Assembly (NCBI RefSeq): GCF_009176305.1 | Contig: NZ_BLAJ01000005.1 | Location: forward strand, 1 to 64,000 | DNA: 64,000 nt | Direction of reading: 5' to 3' | DNA from: Martinezella dioscoreae | GTDB taxonomy: Bacteria; Pseudomonadota; Alphaproteobacteria; Rhizobiales; Rhizobiaceae | In this document: one piece after another, positions 8,654 through 17,086 of the stretch | Position numbering within the stretch: the first letter of the stretch is position 1 | How the letters are laid out: each line of letters opens with the position of its first letter | The notes under the pieces: model-generated | What the model was told of the DNA's origin: nothing | The model's input: the letters and a program-made list of their open reading frames with translations, nothing else | Databases searched by the model: none | Position numbers and translations under genes: made by a program

Positions 8654-9244
8654 ATGGCCGACAGTATTCTGGTTCTCTACGGTTCCTACCGCTCGGATCG
8701 CGTCGGCATCCGGCTCGCGAATTTTATCGTAGCAGGCCTGATTGAGCGTGGAAACGACGTGGAGCTCATCGACGCAAAAGCTGTCGGCCTGCCGATGCTC
8801 GATCGAATGTATAAGGAATATCCCAAAGGATCTGCTCCTCCGGCAATGGAGAGGCTTGCCGCAAAAATTCGAGGCGCCGATGCCTTCGTTTTCGTCACCG
8901 GCGAATACAATTGGGGTATGCAGCCCGGCCTGAAGAACCTGACCGATCATTATCTGGAAGAATGGTTCTGGCGCCCGGCGGCGATTGCCAGCTACTCCGG
9001 CGGCCGCCTCTCCGGCGCACATGCGGCGCCTGCCTGGCATGGCACTCTTTCAGAGATGGGAATGGTCGTCATCTCAAGCACGCTTGCCGTCGCCAACATA
9101 TCGGCAGCATTGGACGCTGACGGCAAACCCACCGGGAGCGGAGGGGATGCCCTTGCGAAAGCGTTTCCCCGTTTTGCCGACGATCTCGCCTGGTGGACCG
9201 AGGCGGCAAAACACCAGCGTGCCCGTAAGGCGCCTCCGTACTGA
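8654..9244 (+). CDS. NADPH-dependent FMN reductase family protein
   Basis: A 196-residue flavodoxin-fold protein predicted to bind FMN and reduce quinones, azo compounds or chromate with NAD(P)H. The phosphate-binding loop GSYRSDRVG starts at residue 10 and the GEYNWGMQPGLKN segment near 83-95 is the family's flavin-contact motif. It is cytosolic, with no signal peptide. It lies 149 bp upstream of an HxlR-type regulator, a family that often controls quinone or aldehyde stress genes, so the two may be functionally linked, though both are on the same strand and separately startable. The exact substrate is not known. Confidence 0.85.
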   Translation: MADSILVLYGSYRSDRVGIRLANFIVAGLIERGNDVELIDAKAVGLPMLDRMYKEYPKGSAPPAMERLAAKIRGADAFVFVTGEYNWGMQPGLKNLTDHYLEEWFWRPAAIASYSGGRLSGAHAAPAWHGTLSEMGMVVISSTLAVANISAALDADGKPTGSGGDALAKAFPRFADDLAWWTEAAKHQRARKAPPY

Positions 9245-9347
9245 AAACCCGCGGCCTGGCCACAGCTAGGCGCATTTCGCTCATTCCCATCTAGCCTCGC
9301 GCTCCAGCAGATTGAGTTCCTGCTTCGAGCAAATCTAGCTTCGCGAT

Positions 9348-9372
9348 AGTAACTTGCATCATGATAGTTACT
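9348..9372. promoter_or_regulatory. probable HxlR operator
   Basis: AGTAACT (9348-9354) and AGTTACT (9366-9372) form a perfect dyad separated by 11 bp. It sits just upstream of the HxlR gene and would be a natural autorepression site. It ends two bases before a possible upstream ATG, supporting the later start at 9392. Confidence 0.5.
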
Positions 9373-9391
9373 CATGCTATCTGCCTCGCCC

Positions 9392-9898
9392 ATGCAGAGA
9401 ACCAGCTTCAGCAATTTCAAATGCCCCGCCGCCCGTGCGCTTGAAAGCGTAGGCGACTGGTGGAGCATCCTGATCCTGCGTGATGCGCTGCAGGGATTGC
9501 GCCGGTTCGACGAATTCCAGAAAAATCTCGGCGTTGCACCGAACATCCTGACGCGGCGCCTCAAGCATCTCACAGACGAAGGTCTGTTCGAGCGGCGACT
9601 CTATCAAGAGCGGCCGCCGCGCTACGAATATGTGCTGACCGAGAAGGGCCGGGATTTCTTCCCCGTGCTGATGGCGCTCTTCACCTGGGGCAATCGGCAC
9701 TTGCCTACCGAAGAAGTCGCAATGCGCCTCGTCGACGCCAATACCGGTGAGGATCGCGACCCGCTTCTCATCGACCGCGTCACCGGCCGCGCCTTTCAGC
9801 CCGAAGACACGATGCTCGTGCCCGGTCCTGCGGCCGATGACACCGTTCATGAACGCATAGCCCAGATGAAAGCATGGTTTCTGGGCTTCGACGCCTGA
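9392..9898 (+). CDS. HxlR-family transcriptional regulator
   Basis: A 168-residue winged helix-turn-helix regulator. The family core is clear: CPAARALESVGDWWSILILRD at the start, LGVAPNILTRRLKHL as recognition helix, and the wing RPPRYEYVLTEKG. The region after residue 110 is longer than in minimal HxlR proteins. An ATG 18 bases upstream is also in frame, but it abuts a palindromic operator-like sequence, so the start here is more likely. Such proteins typically sense reactive electrophiles or quinones, which would suit the FMN reductase gene just upstream. Family is sure; effector unknown. Confidence 0.85.
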   Translation: MQRTSFSNFKCPAARALESVGDWWSILILRDALQGLRRFDEFQKNLGVAPNILTRRLKHLTDEGLFERRLYQERPPRYEYVLTEKGRDFFPVLMALFTWGNRHLPTEEVAMRLVDANTGEDRDPLLIDRVTGRAFQPEDTMLVPGPAADDTVHERIAQMKAWFLGFDA

Positions 9899-9915
9899 CA
9901 TAATAGGAGCAAGAC

Positions 9916-11181
9916 ATGGATCATATCGTCGTCACCGGCATGGGGCTGGTTTCTCCCCTGGGCGTGGGTGTGAATGCAAGCTGGAAACGGCTGGTCGAGG
10001 GCCGCTCCGGCCTCCGACAGCTGCCTGAGGAGATGGTCGGCGATCTCTCGGCCAAGGTCGGCGGCGTCGTTCCCGATATCGCTCAAGATCCAGAGGCTGG
10101 CTTCGATGCCGATCGCTATGTGCCGGTCAAAGACCAGAAGAAGATGGATCGCTTCATCCTGTTCGCCATGGCTGCAGCCGAAGAAGCGATTCTCCAATCG
10201 GGCTGGCAACCGACGGATATCTACGCTCTGGAGCGGACTGCGACGGTGATCGCATCGGGCGTCGGTGGCTTTCCCGCCATCGCTGATGCGGTTCGCACGG
10301 CGGAAACGAAAGGCGTGCGGCGTTTGTCACCCTTCACCATCCCCTCCTTCCTCGTCAACCTCGCCGCTGGCCAGGTGAGTATCCGCTATGGCTTCAAGGG
10401 GCCGCTCGGTGCGCCAGTCACCGCCTGTGCGGCCAGCGTGCAGGCGATCGGCGATGCCGCGCGGCTGATCCGCTCCGGAGAGGCCGATGTCGCCATCTGC
10501 GGCGGTGCCGAAGCCTGCATCGACAAAGTGAGCCTTGGCGGCTTCGCTGCAGCGCGTGCTCTCTCGACCGGCTTCAGCAACCGTCCGGAAGAAGCCTCCC
10601 GCCCCTTCGACAGCGGGCGTGACGGCTTCGTCATGGGTGAAGGTGCCGGCATGCTTGTCATCGAGACCCTGGAGCATGCCCTTGCGCGTGGCGCCACGCC
10701 GCTGGCCGAGCTTGTCGGTTATGGCACTGCCGCCGATGCCTATCACATGACGGCAGGGCCGGAAGATGGCGATGGTGCGCGCCGGGCCATGCTTGCAGCA
10801 CTTTCCCAGGCTCGCATTTCGCCGTCCGAGGTCAAGCATCTGAATGCGCATGCGACATCGACCCAGGTCGGCGACCGAGGCGAGATGGAAGCCATCAAAA
10901 CCGTCTTCGGCCGCGACGGCGCGATCGCCGTCAGTGGCACGAAAGCCGCGACCGGCCATCTTTTGGGTGCGGCCGGCGGCATGGAAGCGATCTTCACGAT
11001 TATGGCTCTGCGAGACCAGATAGCGCCGCCGACCCGTAATCTACAGGATCCGGATCCGGCGGCGGAAGGCATCGACATCGTCGGTGGCGCCGCGCGACCG
11101 ATGGCCATGGACTATGCGATCTCCAATGGTTTCGGCTTTGGCGGCGTCAACGCCAGCGCCCTCTTCCGCCGCTGGCAGTAA
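9916..11181 (+). CDS. fabF: beta-ketoacyl-ACP synthase II (FabF-type paralogue)
   Basis: A 421-residue condensing enzyme that would extend acyl-ACP by two carbons from malonyl-ACP. The thiolase-fold catalytic triad is complete: Cys171 in TACAAS, His312 in HATST and His348 in GHLLGAAG, with Lys343 in GTKAATGH. Length and residues fit FabF rather than FabH. It starts 17 bases after the HxlR stop and is followed by a DUF4864 gene. It has no acpP, fabG or fabD neighbours, so it is probably an accessory paralogue and not the main housekeeping FabF, which usually follows acpP. It might serve a special fatty acid. The enzymatic class is sure; the symbol is used only by similarity. Confidence 0.85.
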   Translation: MDHIVVTGMGLVSPLGVGVNASWKRLVEGRSGLRQLPEEMVGDLSAKVGGVVPDIAQDPEAGFDADRYVPVKDQKKMDRFILFAMAAAEEAILQSGWQPTDIYALERTATVIASGVGGFPAIADAVRTAETKGVRRLSPFTIPSFLVNLAAGQVSIRYGFKGPLGAPVTACAASVQAIGDAARLIRSGEADVAICGGAEACIDKVSLGGFAAARALSTGFSNRPEEASRPFDSGRDGFVMGEGAGMLVIETLEHALARGATPLAELVGYGTAADAYHMTAGPEDGDGARRAMLAALSQARISPSEVKHLNAHATSTQVGDRGEMEAIKTVFGRDGAIAVSGTKAATGHLLGAAGGMEAIFTIMALRDQIAPPTRNLQDPDPAAEGIDIVGGAARPMAMDYAISNGFGFGGVNASALFRRWQ

Positions 11182-11238
11182 TCGCTTCTGCTTGAGATCA
11201 AAGCGCGCTAAGCTCTTCTCACATGGCTGAGGATGCAC

Positions 11239-11661
11239 ATGCGCGCTTTTTCTTTCGCCGTTTTTCTCTGCTGCTTTGCCTTTATGCCGGTCGCTTACGC
11301 GGAAGATCCGGTGCAAACGGCACAGAGCCTCATTGAGCAACAAATCGAGGCTTTTCTGCAGGATGATGCGGCGACCGCCTATTCCTTCGCCGCACCCGGC
11401 ATCAAGGCGCTCTTCCCGGATAAGGACAGCTTCTTCGCCATGGTGAGGAAGAACTATCTGCCGGTCTACCATCCGGGCAACTACGCCTTCGGCAAGAGCC
11501 GAGCGATCGACAACGGTGCCGTCGTCTATCAGGAGGTGCTGATCACCGGCACCGATGACAAGGACTGGACAGCGATCTATCAGATAACCCGCCAGCCCGA
11601 CGGCAGCTATAAGATCAACGGCGTGCAAATTCTTGCCAAAACGGCGAGCGAGGGCATCTGA
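11239..11661 (+). CDS. DUF4864 family exported protein
   Basis: A 140-residue protein with a signal peptide ending in AYA near residue 21. The rest resembles the DUF4864 family: an N-terminal helix with IEQQIEAFLQDD, a YSFAAPGIK segment, and the C-terminal strand pair. The fold is probably NTF2/SnoaL-like, but no catalytic residues can be named. The ATG chosen has GAGG six bases upstream; another ATG six bases earlier lies inside that site. It lies 57 bases after the FabF gene and could be cotranscribed. Function unknown. Confidence 0.75.
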   Translation: MRAFSFAVFLCCFAFMPVAYAEDPVQTAQSLIEQQIEAFLQDDAATAYSFAAPGIKALFPDKDSFFAMVRKNYLPVYHPGNYAFGKSRAIDNGAVVYQEVLITGTDDKDWTAIYQITRQPDGSYKINGVQILAKTASEGI

Positions 11662-11740
11662 GGCATATTGCTCGCCCCCAAACGCAAACAGCGCGTCTCA
11701 AAGGAGAGACGCGCTGTCATAGGGCTTGGGCCGGATCTTA

Positions 11741-12631
11741 TTAACCGCGAATTCTAAGCGGATTTCCTGCAGACGTATTGCCGTCGAATTCCGGCCGTGG
11801 CTGCGGAATGACGACCGTTGAAGCCGGCATAGGCGTATTCGTGTACGTGGTCTCGCCGTTCGGAAGTGGTCCTGAAATTGCCATGTCCGTAGGCGCGGGC
11901 GTCGGGATCGGAACTGCAGTTGGGATAACGATGGCGCTCTGCGGCATGGTCACCATCGGGTTCGAGACCGGCGTAAATGCCGCAACGGCAGACGTCGTGG
12001 ACGCCGGCTGCGTTTCCGGCAGGACGAACGGAGATTGCGGCGCGCCCTGCGTGGGCACATAATTCATCGCAACCTCGTAAGCCGGAAGCGGCGCAGGCGT
12101 CTGCAACTCGCCATCGCGACCACGCTTCTCATAGAACGCGTTGCCGCCGGCATAAGCGACGTAGTGCATATTATCGTACGGGAATCTCAGGCCCTCAGTA
12201 TGAAAGAACATGGCGTCCTTTACTTGAGGATGCCGTTCGCCGCGCAAGATCTTCGAGGCGGCGACTTCAAGATCGGGCTTCGCCTGATCCTTGACTTCCC
12301 TGGTCATCACGCCTGGCGCGAACTGCTTTTCCTGGGCAACGACGCCGCAGATCGTGGGCGGATAGGCCCCGGAGGTCAGCCTGTTCATCACGACCGTACC
12401 GACTGCCATGTAACCACTCGGGTCGGACCGCTCCGATTCGAAGTACATTGCACGTTCGAGACAGTCCTTGTCCTTCATCGTGTAATTATAGGTAACCTTC
12501 GCGCCACGAATGGGCTTGGTGGTATTGCTGGGGGTAGCTGTTGTCTTCTGCGTCGTCGTGCAGCTGGTAGCGGCTAGGCCGACAACCAATAGTCCCGAAA
12601 GACATGCCCCGAATTTGCGTTGCGCCCTCAA
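11741..12631 (-). CDS. SleB-type cell-wall hydrolase, probable lipoprotein
   Basis: A 296-residue protein carrying a Hydrolase_2 (SleB/CwlJ-like) domain at about residues 50-175: the ERAMYFESE segment with a probable catalytic Glu, VVMNRLTSGAYP, and FHTEGLRFPYDN. Such enzymes cleave peptidoglycan glycan strands. The N-terminus has a basic start and hydrophobic run ending in ATSC, which fits a lipobox, so the mature protein is probably membrane-anchored in the periplasm. The last 110 residues are Pro/Thr-rich and low-complexity. The start is read as TTG with GGAGG nine bases upstream; an ATG-initiated longer frame lacks a ribosome site. A second TTG six bases earlier is possible. Confidence 0.8.
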   Translation of the reverse strand: MRAQRKFGACLSGLLVVGLAATSCTTTQKTTATPSNTTKPIRGAKVTYNYTMKDKDCLERAMYFESERSDPSGYMAVGTVVMNRLTSGAYPPTICGVVAQEKQFAPGVMTREVKDQAKPDLEVAASKILRGERHPQVKDAMFFHTEGLRFPYDNMHYVAYAGGNAFYEKRGRDGELQTPAPLPAYEVAMNYVPTQGAPQSPFVLPETQPASTTSAVAAFTPVSNPMVTMPQSAIVIPTAVPIPTPAPTDMAISGPLPNGETTYTNTPMPASTVVIPQPRPEFDGNTSAGNPLRIRG

Positions 12632-12884
12632 CGGCAAGTGCCTCCTATTTTCGGTAGTACAGCCCTTATCGATTAAGAGAATGCGTTTTAGCCGGATTTT
12701 TTCAAAATTCCAAGCAGCCACGCAATCAAATCAGCCAATGACGTTTTTCAAAGGCGGATGGACCGTTTATTCCGATTCGCTATTTTTCCCAATGCTTTAT
12801 TGTCGTCGAGCTCACTTTGAAACATGGCCGGAAACGGAAATTGCCCAAGGCAAGCCCGTTCCAGCCGACTCAAAATGATGTTTG

Positions 12885-13310
12885 TTAAGGATAGCAATCA
12901 ATCGATAATAAATGATTTACCAACAGAGCAAGCTCCATGCGCCAGCCGACCTCGACGAGGATTCGCCCCGGCGCGAAACAATAAAACGACCAATTGCCAC
13001 GTATGGCCGAAGGTGGTTTCCAGATCTCGCAGCCGCTCGATTTCGCCCGTTCGAACAACAGATCGACGGCTTCTCGAGAGGGCTGCATGAAGCCGATATG
13101 ATAGGTATTGCAACCGACGGAAACGCCATCGGCGCCGCCGAACTTCTCGACAGGCCGACTGATGACAAGTTCAAGCCCGGCATCATCGCGAAGGATGGCA
13201 AGGCCATTTGCGCCCCGCGTTTCCACCTCCGTCAGGCCAAAAACGGAAATAAAGAAATCCCGCGTCGCGGCGACATCGGGAACATGCAGATCCAGGTGGT
13301 TCAGTCTCAT
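12885..13310 (-). CDS. VOC/glyoxalase-superfamily protein
   Basis: A 141-residue protein of the vicinal oxygen chelate fold, with the usual first motif LNHLDLHVPDVAATRDFF and the second half containing CNTYHIGFMQPSREAVD and the ending GRILVEVGW. Possible metal ligands are His4 region, the His in YHIGF and the Glu in LVEVGW. Members include glyoxalases, dioxygenases and antibiotic-binding proteins; the substrate cannot be told. The start has TTGGAG five bases upstream; the frame continues further upstream without a ribosome site. It is isolated. Confidence 0.8.
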   Translation of the reverse strand: MRLNHLDLHVPDVAATRDFFISVFGLTEVETRGANGLAILRDDAGLELVISRPVEKFGGADGVSVGCNTYHIGFMQPSREAVDLLFERAKSSGCEIWKPPSAIRGNWSFYCFAPGRILVEVGWRMELALLVNHLLSIDCYP

Positions 13311-13555
13311 GACAGCTCCAAAAGGCTTTCCCGCGGAGACATGTCGGTCGATCCGGCCCACGCCAACGCGGGACACTCGACCACAATGGTCAAGTTCCGC
13401 GTCGCGGGCTCTCATCGCCAGTGGCAAGGAGCAGTGCTTCCAGACTGGAAGGGGTTGGGCCTACCGAAACCAACCCTGCCTTTTTCGACAGGCTTCTGTT
13501 AGCGCGAAATCGCCAGAGGAGCAAGATCGCGTGGCGCATCCTCAGCGTAGCTGGA

Positions 13556-14686
13556 TCACGCCGGTTCGAGATCGCCCCTCGCCCAGTTCTCCATCGTTTC
13601 AGCCATGAAATCGGCAAAGCGGCCTTCGGCGATCGACTGGCGGATGCCCTGCATCAGTTCCTGATAGTAGGCAAGATTGTGCCAGGAGAGCAGCATGCCG
13701 CCGAGCGCCTCGTTGGCGCGCACGAGGTGATGCAGGTAGGCGCGGGAATAATCGCGCGAGGCCGGGCAGCTCGACTGCTCATCGAGCGGGCGCATGTCTT
13801 CGGCATGGCGGGCATTGCGGATATTGACCTTGCCGCGACGGGTAAAGGCCAGTCCGTGACGGCCCGAGCGGGTCGGCATTACGCAATCGAACATATCGAC
13901 GCCGCGAGCGACGGATTTGAGGATGTCGTCCGGTGTGCCGACGCCCATCAGGTAGCGCGGCTTTTCCGCCGGCAGCTCGGGAAGCGTGATCTCAAGCATG
14001 CGCAGCATGACTTCCTGCGGCTCGCCGACGGCAAGGCCACCGACCGCATAGCCCTTCAGATCCATGCCGCTCAGCGCCTGAGCCGAGCGGACGCGAAGCT
14101 CGGGAACGTCGCCGCCCTGGACGATACCGAACATCGCCTTGCCGGGCTGGTTGCCGAAGGCGACCTTGCAGCGCTCCGCCCAGCGCAGCGACATTTCCAT
14201 GGCGCGCTCGATCTCTTTCGGCGTTGCCGGCAAGGCGACGCATTCGTCGAGCTGCATCTGGATATCGGAATCGAGCAGGCCCTGGATCTCGATCGACCGC
14301 TCGGGCGACATATGATGCAGGCTGCCGTCGACATGCGACTTGAAGGTAACGCCCTGCTCATCCAGCTTGCGCAGACCGGAGAGCGACATCACCTGGAAAC
14401 CGCCGGAATCGGTGAGGATCGGATGCGGCCAGCGGATCAGCTCGTGCAAGCCGCCAAGGCGGGCGACGCGCTCGGCTGTCGGACGCAGCATCAGATGATA
14501 GGTATTGCCGAGAATGATATCGGCGCCGCTTTCGCGCACCTGGTCGAGATACATCGCCTTGACGGTGCCGACCGTGCCGACGGGCATGAATGCCGGCGTG
14601 CGGATCGTGCCGCGCGGCATGGAAACTTCGCCGAGGCGCGCGCCGCCGTCGGTCTTCTTCAATTGAAACTGAAAGCTCTCGCTCAT
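13556..14686 (-). CDS. tgt: tRNA-guanine transglycosylase
   Basis: A 376-residue enzyme that swaps guanine-34 of GUN-anticodon tRNAs for preQ1. The TIM-barrel signature is clear: TDSGGFQ with Asp93, GIVQGG near 187-192, and GVDMFDC near 262-268. It starts 6 bases after queA, so the two are cotranscribed in the queuosine pathway. One oddity: where E. coli TGT has three zinc cysteines (CxCxxC), this protein reads SSCPAS, so only Cys307 is kept and Ser305 and Ser310 replace the others; the downstream His336 remains. It is otherwise full length, so it is probably active, with altered or absent zinc. Confidence 0.95.
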   Translation of the reverse strand: MSESFQFQLKKTDGGARLGEVSMPRGTIRTPAFMPVGTVGTVKAMYLDQVRESGADIILGNTYHLMLRPTAERVARLGGLHELIRWPHPILTDSGGFQVMSLSGLRKLDEQGVTFKSHVDGSLHHMSPERSIEIQGLLDSDIQMQLDECVALPATPKEIERAMEMSLRWAERCKVAFGNQPGKAMFGIVQGGDVPELRVRSAQALSGMDLKGYAVGGLAVGEPQEVMLRMLEITLPELPAEKPRYLMGVGTPDDILKSVARGVDMFDCVMPTRSGRHGLAFTRRGKVNIRNARHAEDMRPLDEQSSCPASRDYSRAYLHHLVRANEALGGMLLSWHNLAYYQELMQGIRQSIAEGRFADFMAETMENWARGDLEPA

Positions 14687-14692
14687 CTCGTC

Positions 14693-15778
14693 CTAGTCTT
14701 TCCGGTAGAGCAGGCTGCCATCGCCATAGGAATAGAAGCGATAGCCCGTCTCGATAGCATGTGTATAGGCCGCGCGCATCGTATCGAGGCCGGCAAAGGC
14801 CGATACGAGCATGAACAAGGTCGAGCGCGGCAGGTGGAAATTGGTCATCAGCATGTCGACGGCTTTGAAGCGATAGCCGGGCGTGATGAATATGCCGGTG
14901 GCGCCTTGCCAAGGCTGGATGGTTCCATCGTCGGCGGTGGCGCTTTCGATCAGTCGCAGCGAGGTGGTGCCGACACAGACGATGCGCCCGCCCCGCGCCT
15001 TGACGGCGTTAAGCTTCCCAGCGGTAGCGGCATCCACATAGCCGATCTCGAAATGCATCTTATGATCGTCGGTATCGTCCGCCTTGACAGGCAGAAAGGT
15101 GCCGGCTCCGACATGAAGCGTCACGAAATGCCGCTCGACATCGATGGCGTCGAGTGCGGCAAACAGGGACGGCGTGAAATGGAGGCCGGCGGTCGGTGCG
15201 GCGACGGCGCCCTCTTCGCGCGCATAGATCGTCTGGTAATCGGCGCGATCGCGCTCATCTTCCGGGCGCTTCGCTGCGATATAGGGTGGCAGCGGAATAT
15301 GCCCGACCGCGGCGATCGCCTCGTCCAGCGCTGGACCGGACAGATCGAACCGCAGGGTAATCTCGCCGCCCTCGCCCTTCTCGTCGACGGTCGCATCGAG
15401 CGAGCCGAGCGCGCAGACATTCTCGCCATGACCGAACTGGATGCGGTCACCGATCTTGATACGTTTTCCGGGCTTTGCAAAAGCCTTCCAGCGATCGGGC
15501 GCGGCGCGCATATGCAAGGTGGCCGAGACCTGCTGGCCAGGCGCGCCTTCGCGATGACGAATGCCTTCCAGCTGCGCCGGTATCACCTTTGTATCGTTGA
15601 AGACCATGGCATCGCCGGGGCGCAGGAAAGATGGCAGATCCCGCACCTTATGGTCGCTCAGCGTGTTGGCACCATCGTTTGGATCGACGACGAGCAGGCG
15701 CGCGCTATCGCGCGGCTCGGCGGGCCTGAGCGCGATACGCTCCTCCGGCAGATCGAAATCGAAAAGGTCAACACGCAT
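14693..15778 (-). CDS. queA: S-adenosylmethionine:tRNA ribosyltransferase-isomerase
   Basis: A 361-residue cytosolic enzyme that transfers the ribosyl moiety of SAM to preQ1-34 of tRNA, giving epoxyqueuosine. Hallmarks are the N-terminal FDFDLPEERIALRPAEPRD, the EGAVAAPTAGLHFT segment near residue 170, the HVGAGTFLPV strand, and the C-terminal TNFHLPRSTLFMLVSAF. Length is normal. It stands in the conserved rhizobial order coaD - cyclophilins - queA - tgt, with tgt six bases downstream. An 88-bp gap separates it from the upstream cyclophilin, so queA-tgt may also have its own promoter. Confidence 0.97.
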   Translation of the reverse strand: MRVDLFDFDLPEERIALRPAEPRDSARLLVVDPNDGANTLSDHKVRDLPSFLRPGDAMVFNDTKVIPAQLEGIRHREGAPGQQVSATLHMRAAPDRWKAFAKPGKRIKIGDRIQFGHGENVCALGSLDATVDEKGEGGEITLRFDLSGPALDEAIAAVGHIPLPPYIAAKRPEDERDRADYQTIYAREEGAVAAPTAGLHFTPSLFAALDAIDVERHFVTLHVGAGTFLPVKADDTDDHKMHFEIGYVDAATAGKLNAVKARGGRIVCVGTTSLRLIESATADDGTIQPWQGATGIFITPGYRFKAVDMLMTNFHLPRSTLFMLVSAFAGLDTMRAAYTHAIETGYRFYSYGDGSLLYRKD

Positions 15779-15866
15779 TCAATTGATCCAGGCAGTTCAT
15801 TCAGGCAAAGCGAAACCCGCCCCTCACGCTAGCGGCGCAAGAGGCGGGTTTCAGGAATAATCACGA

Positions 15867-16367
15867 TCAGACGTCGGCGGCAACCCGCGCGGATACGATC
15901 GAATCCGGATCCTTTACCGGCTCACCGCGCTTGATCTGGTCGACGAATTCCATGCCGGAGATGACCTGACCCCAGACGGAGTACTGCTTGTTCAGCCACG
16001 GAGCGTCCGTAAAGCAGATGAAGAACTGCGAGTTGGCCGAGTTCGGGTTCTGCGAACGGGCCATCGAGCACGTTCCGCGAACGTGCGGCGTTGCGGAGAA
16101 TTCAGCCTTCAGGTCGGGCTTGGACGAACCACCGGTGCCGGCACGAGCGGTGTTGCCGCCAACCTTGCCATGCTCGACATCACCGGTCTGAGCCATGAAG
16201 CCATCGATGACGCGATGGAAGACGACGCCATCATACGCCTTTTCGCGCGCAAGTTCCTTGATGCGGGCGACATGCTCGGGAGCAACCTGCGGCAGAAGCT
16301 GAATGACAACCTGGCCCTTGGTGGTTTCCAGGATGAGGGTGTTTTCTGGATCCTTGATCTCAGCCAT
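15867..16367 (-). CDS. ppiB: peptidyl-prolyl cis-trans isomerase, cytosolic cyclophilin
   Basis: A 166-residue cyclophilin that speeds proline isomerisation during protein folding. Typical motifs are FHRVIDGFMAQTGD with the catalytic Arg, the GTGGSSKPDLKAEF loop, and NSQFFICF. No signal peptide is present, so it acts in the cytosol, in contrast to the paralogue next to it. The chosen ATG has AAGGAAAC eight bases upstream; the longer frame is unsupported. The two cyclophilin genes are 117 bp apart and clearly a duplicated pair, a stable feature of Rhizobiales. Confidence 0.93.
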   Translation of the reverse strand: MAEIKDPENTLILETTKGQVVIQLLPQVAPEHVARIKELAREKAYDGVVFHRVIDGFMAQTGDVEHGKVGGNTARAGTGGSSKPDLKAEFSATPHVRGTCSMARSQNPNSANSQFFICFTDAPWLNKQYSVWGQVISGMEFVDQIKRGEPVKDPDSIVSARVAADV

Positions 16368-16484
16368 GTTCGTTTCCTTGTTCTCTCTGTTTGCGCACGA
16401 TCGTAACCAGATCATGCAGCTTGGCCTTGGCGCGATCTCATCCAAAAGCCGCGCCGCGCGCCTTTTGGAATCACGCCCGTGAAA

Positions 16485-17057
16485 TCACTTCTTGGTGACA
16501 GTAACCTTGATCATCTTGTCGGGGTTGGTCACTTCGCCGTTCTGGCCTTCGCCGCGCTTGATCTTGTCGACGAGCTCCATGCCCGAGATGACCTTGCCGA
16601 CGACCGTGTACTGGCCGTTCAGGAAATCGCCATTGGCGAACATGATGAAGAACTGCGAATTGGCAGAATTCGGGTCCTGGGCGCGCGCCATGCCGACGGT
16701 GCCGCGCGTGAACGGAACCTTGGAGAATTCTGCCGGAAGGTTCGGCAGATCGGAACCGCCGGTGCCGGCCTTGTTCGGATCATACCCCTTGGAGGCATTG
16801 CCGTACTGGACGTCGCCCGTCTGGGCCATGAAGCCATCGATGACGCGATGGAAGACGACGTTGTCGTAGGCGCCCTTCTTCGCCAGCGCTTCGATCTGCG
16901 CGACATGCTTCGGAGCAACTTCCGGCATCAACTGGATGACCACCGGGCCGTCCTTGAGCTGGATGGTCAAAAGATCTGCGGCTGCGGCCGAGAACGCGCT
17001 GCCTGCGAAGGCGGCAAGGCTCAGGAATCCTGCCAATGCAATATGAAAGAGTTTCAT
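16485..17057 (-). CDS. ppiA: peptidyl-prolyl cis-trans isomerase, exported cyclophilin
   Basis: A 190-residue cyclophilin with an N-terminal signal peptide (about residues 1-27, hydrophobic, ending AAA), so it folds proteins in the periplasm. The catalytic segment FHRVIDGFMAQTGD, the glycine-rich loop GTGGSDLPNLPAEF and NSQFFIMF match the family and the neighbouring cytosolic paralogue. It lies 29 bp after coaD on the same strand and is probably cotranscribed with it. Confidence 0.94.
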   Translation of the reverse strand: MKLFHIALAGFLSLAAFAGSAFSAAAADLLTIQLKDGPVVIQLMPEVAPKHVAQIEALAKKGAYDNVVFHRVIDGFMAQTGDVQYGNASKGYDPNKAGTGGSDLPNLPAEFSKVPFTRGTVGMARAQDPNSANSQFFIMFANGDFLNGQYTVVGKVISGMELVDKIKRGEGQNGEVTNPDKMIKVTVTKK

Positions 17058-17086
17058 GGATGCTCCGTTCGGGATTGTATTTCGGC

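Noticed and set aside
13421..15832. Long plus-strand open frame (about 800 codons) opposite queA and tgt
   Set aside because: It lies antisense to two well-conserved genes, has no recognisable domain or ribosome site, and is a by-product of high GC codon use.
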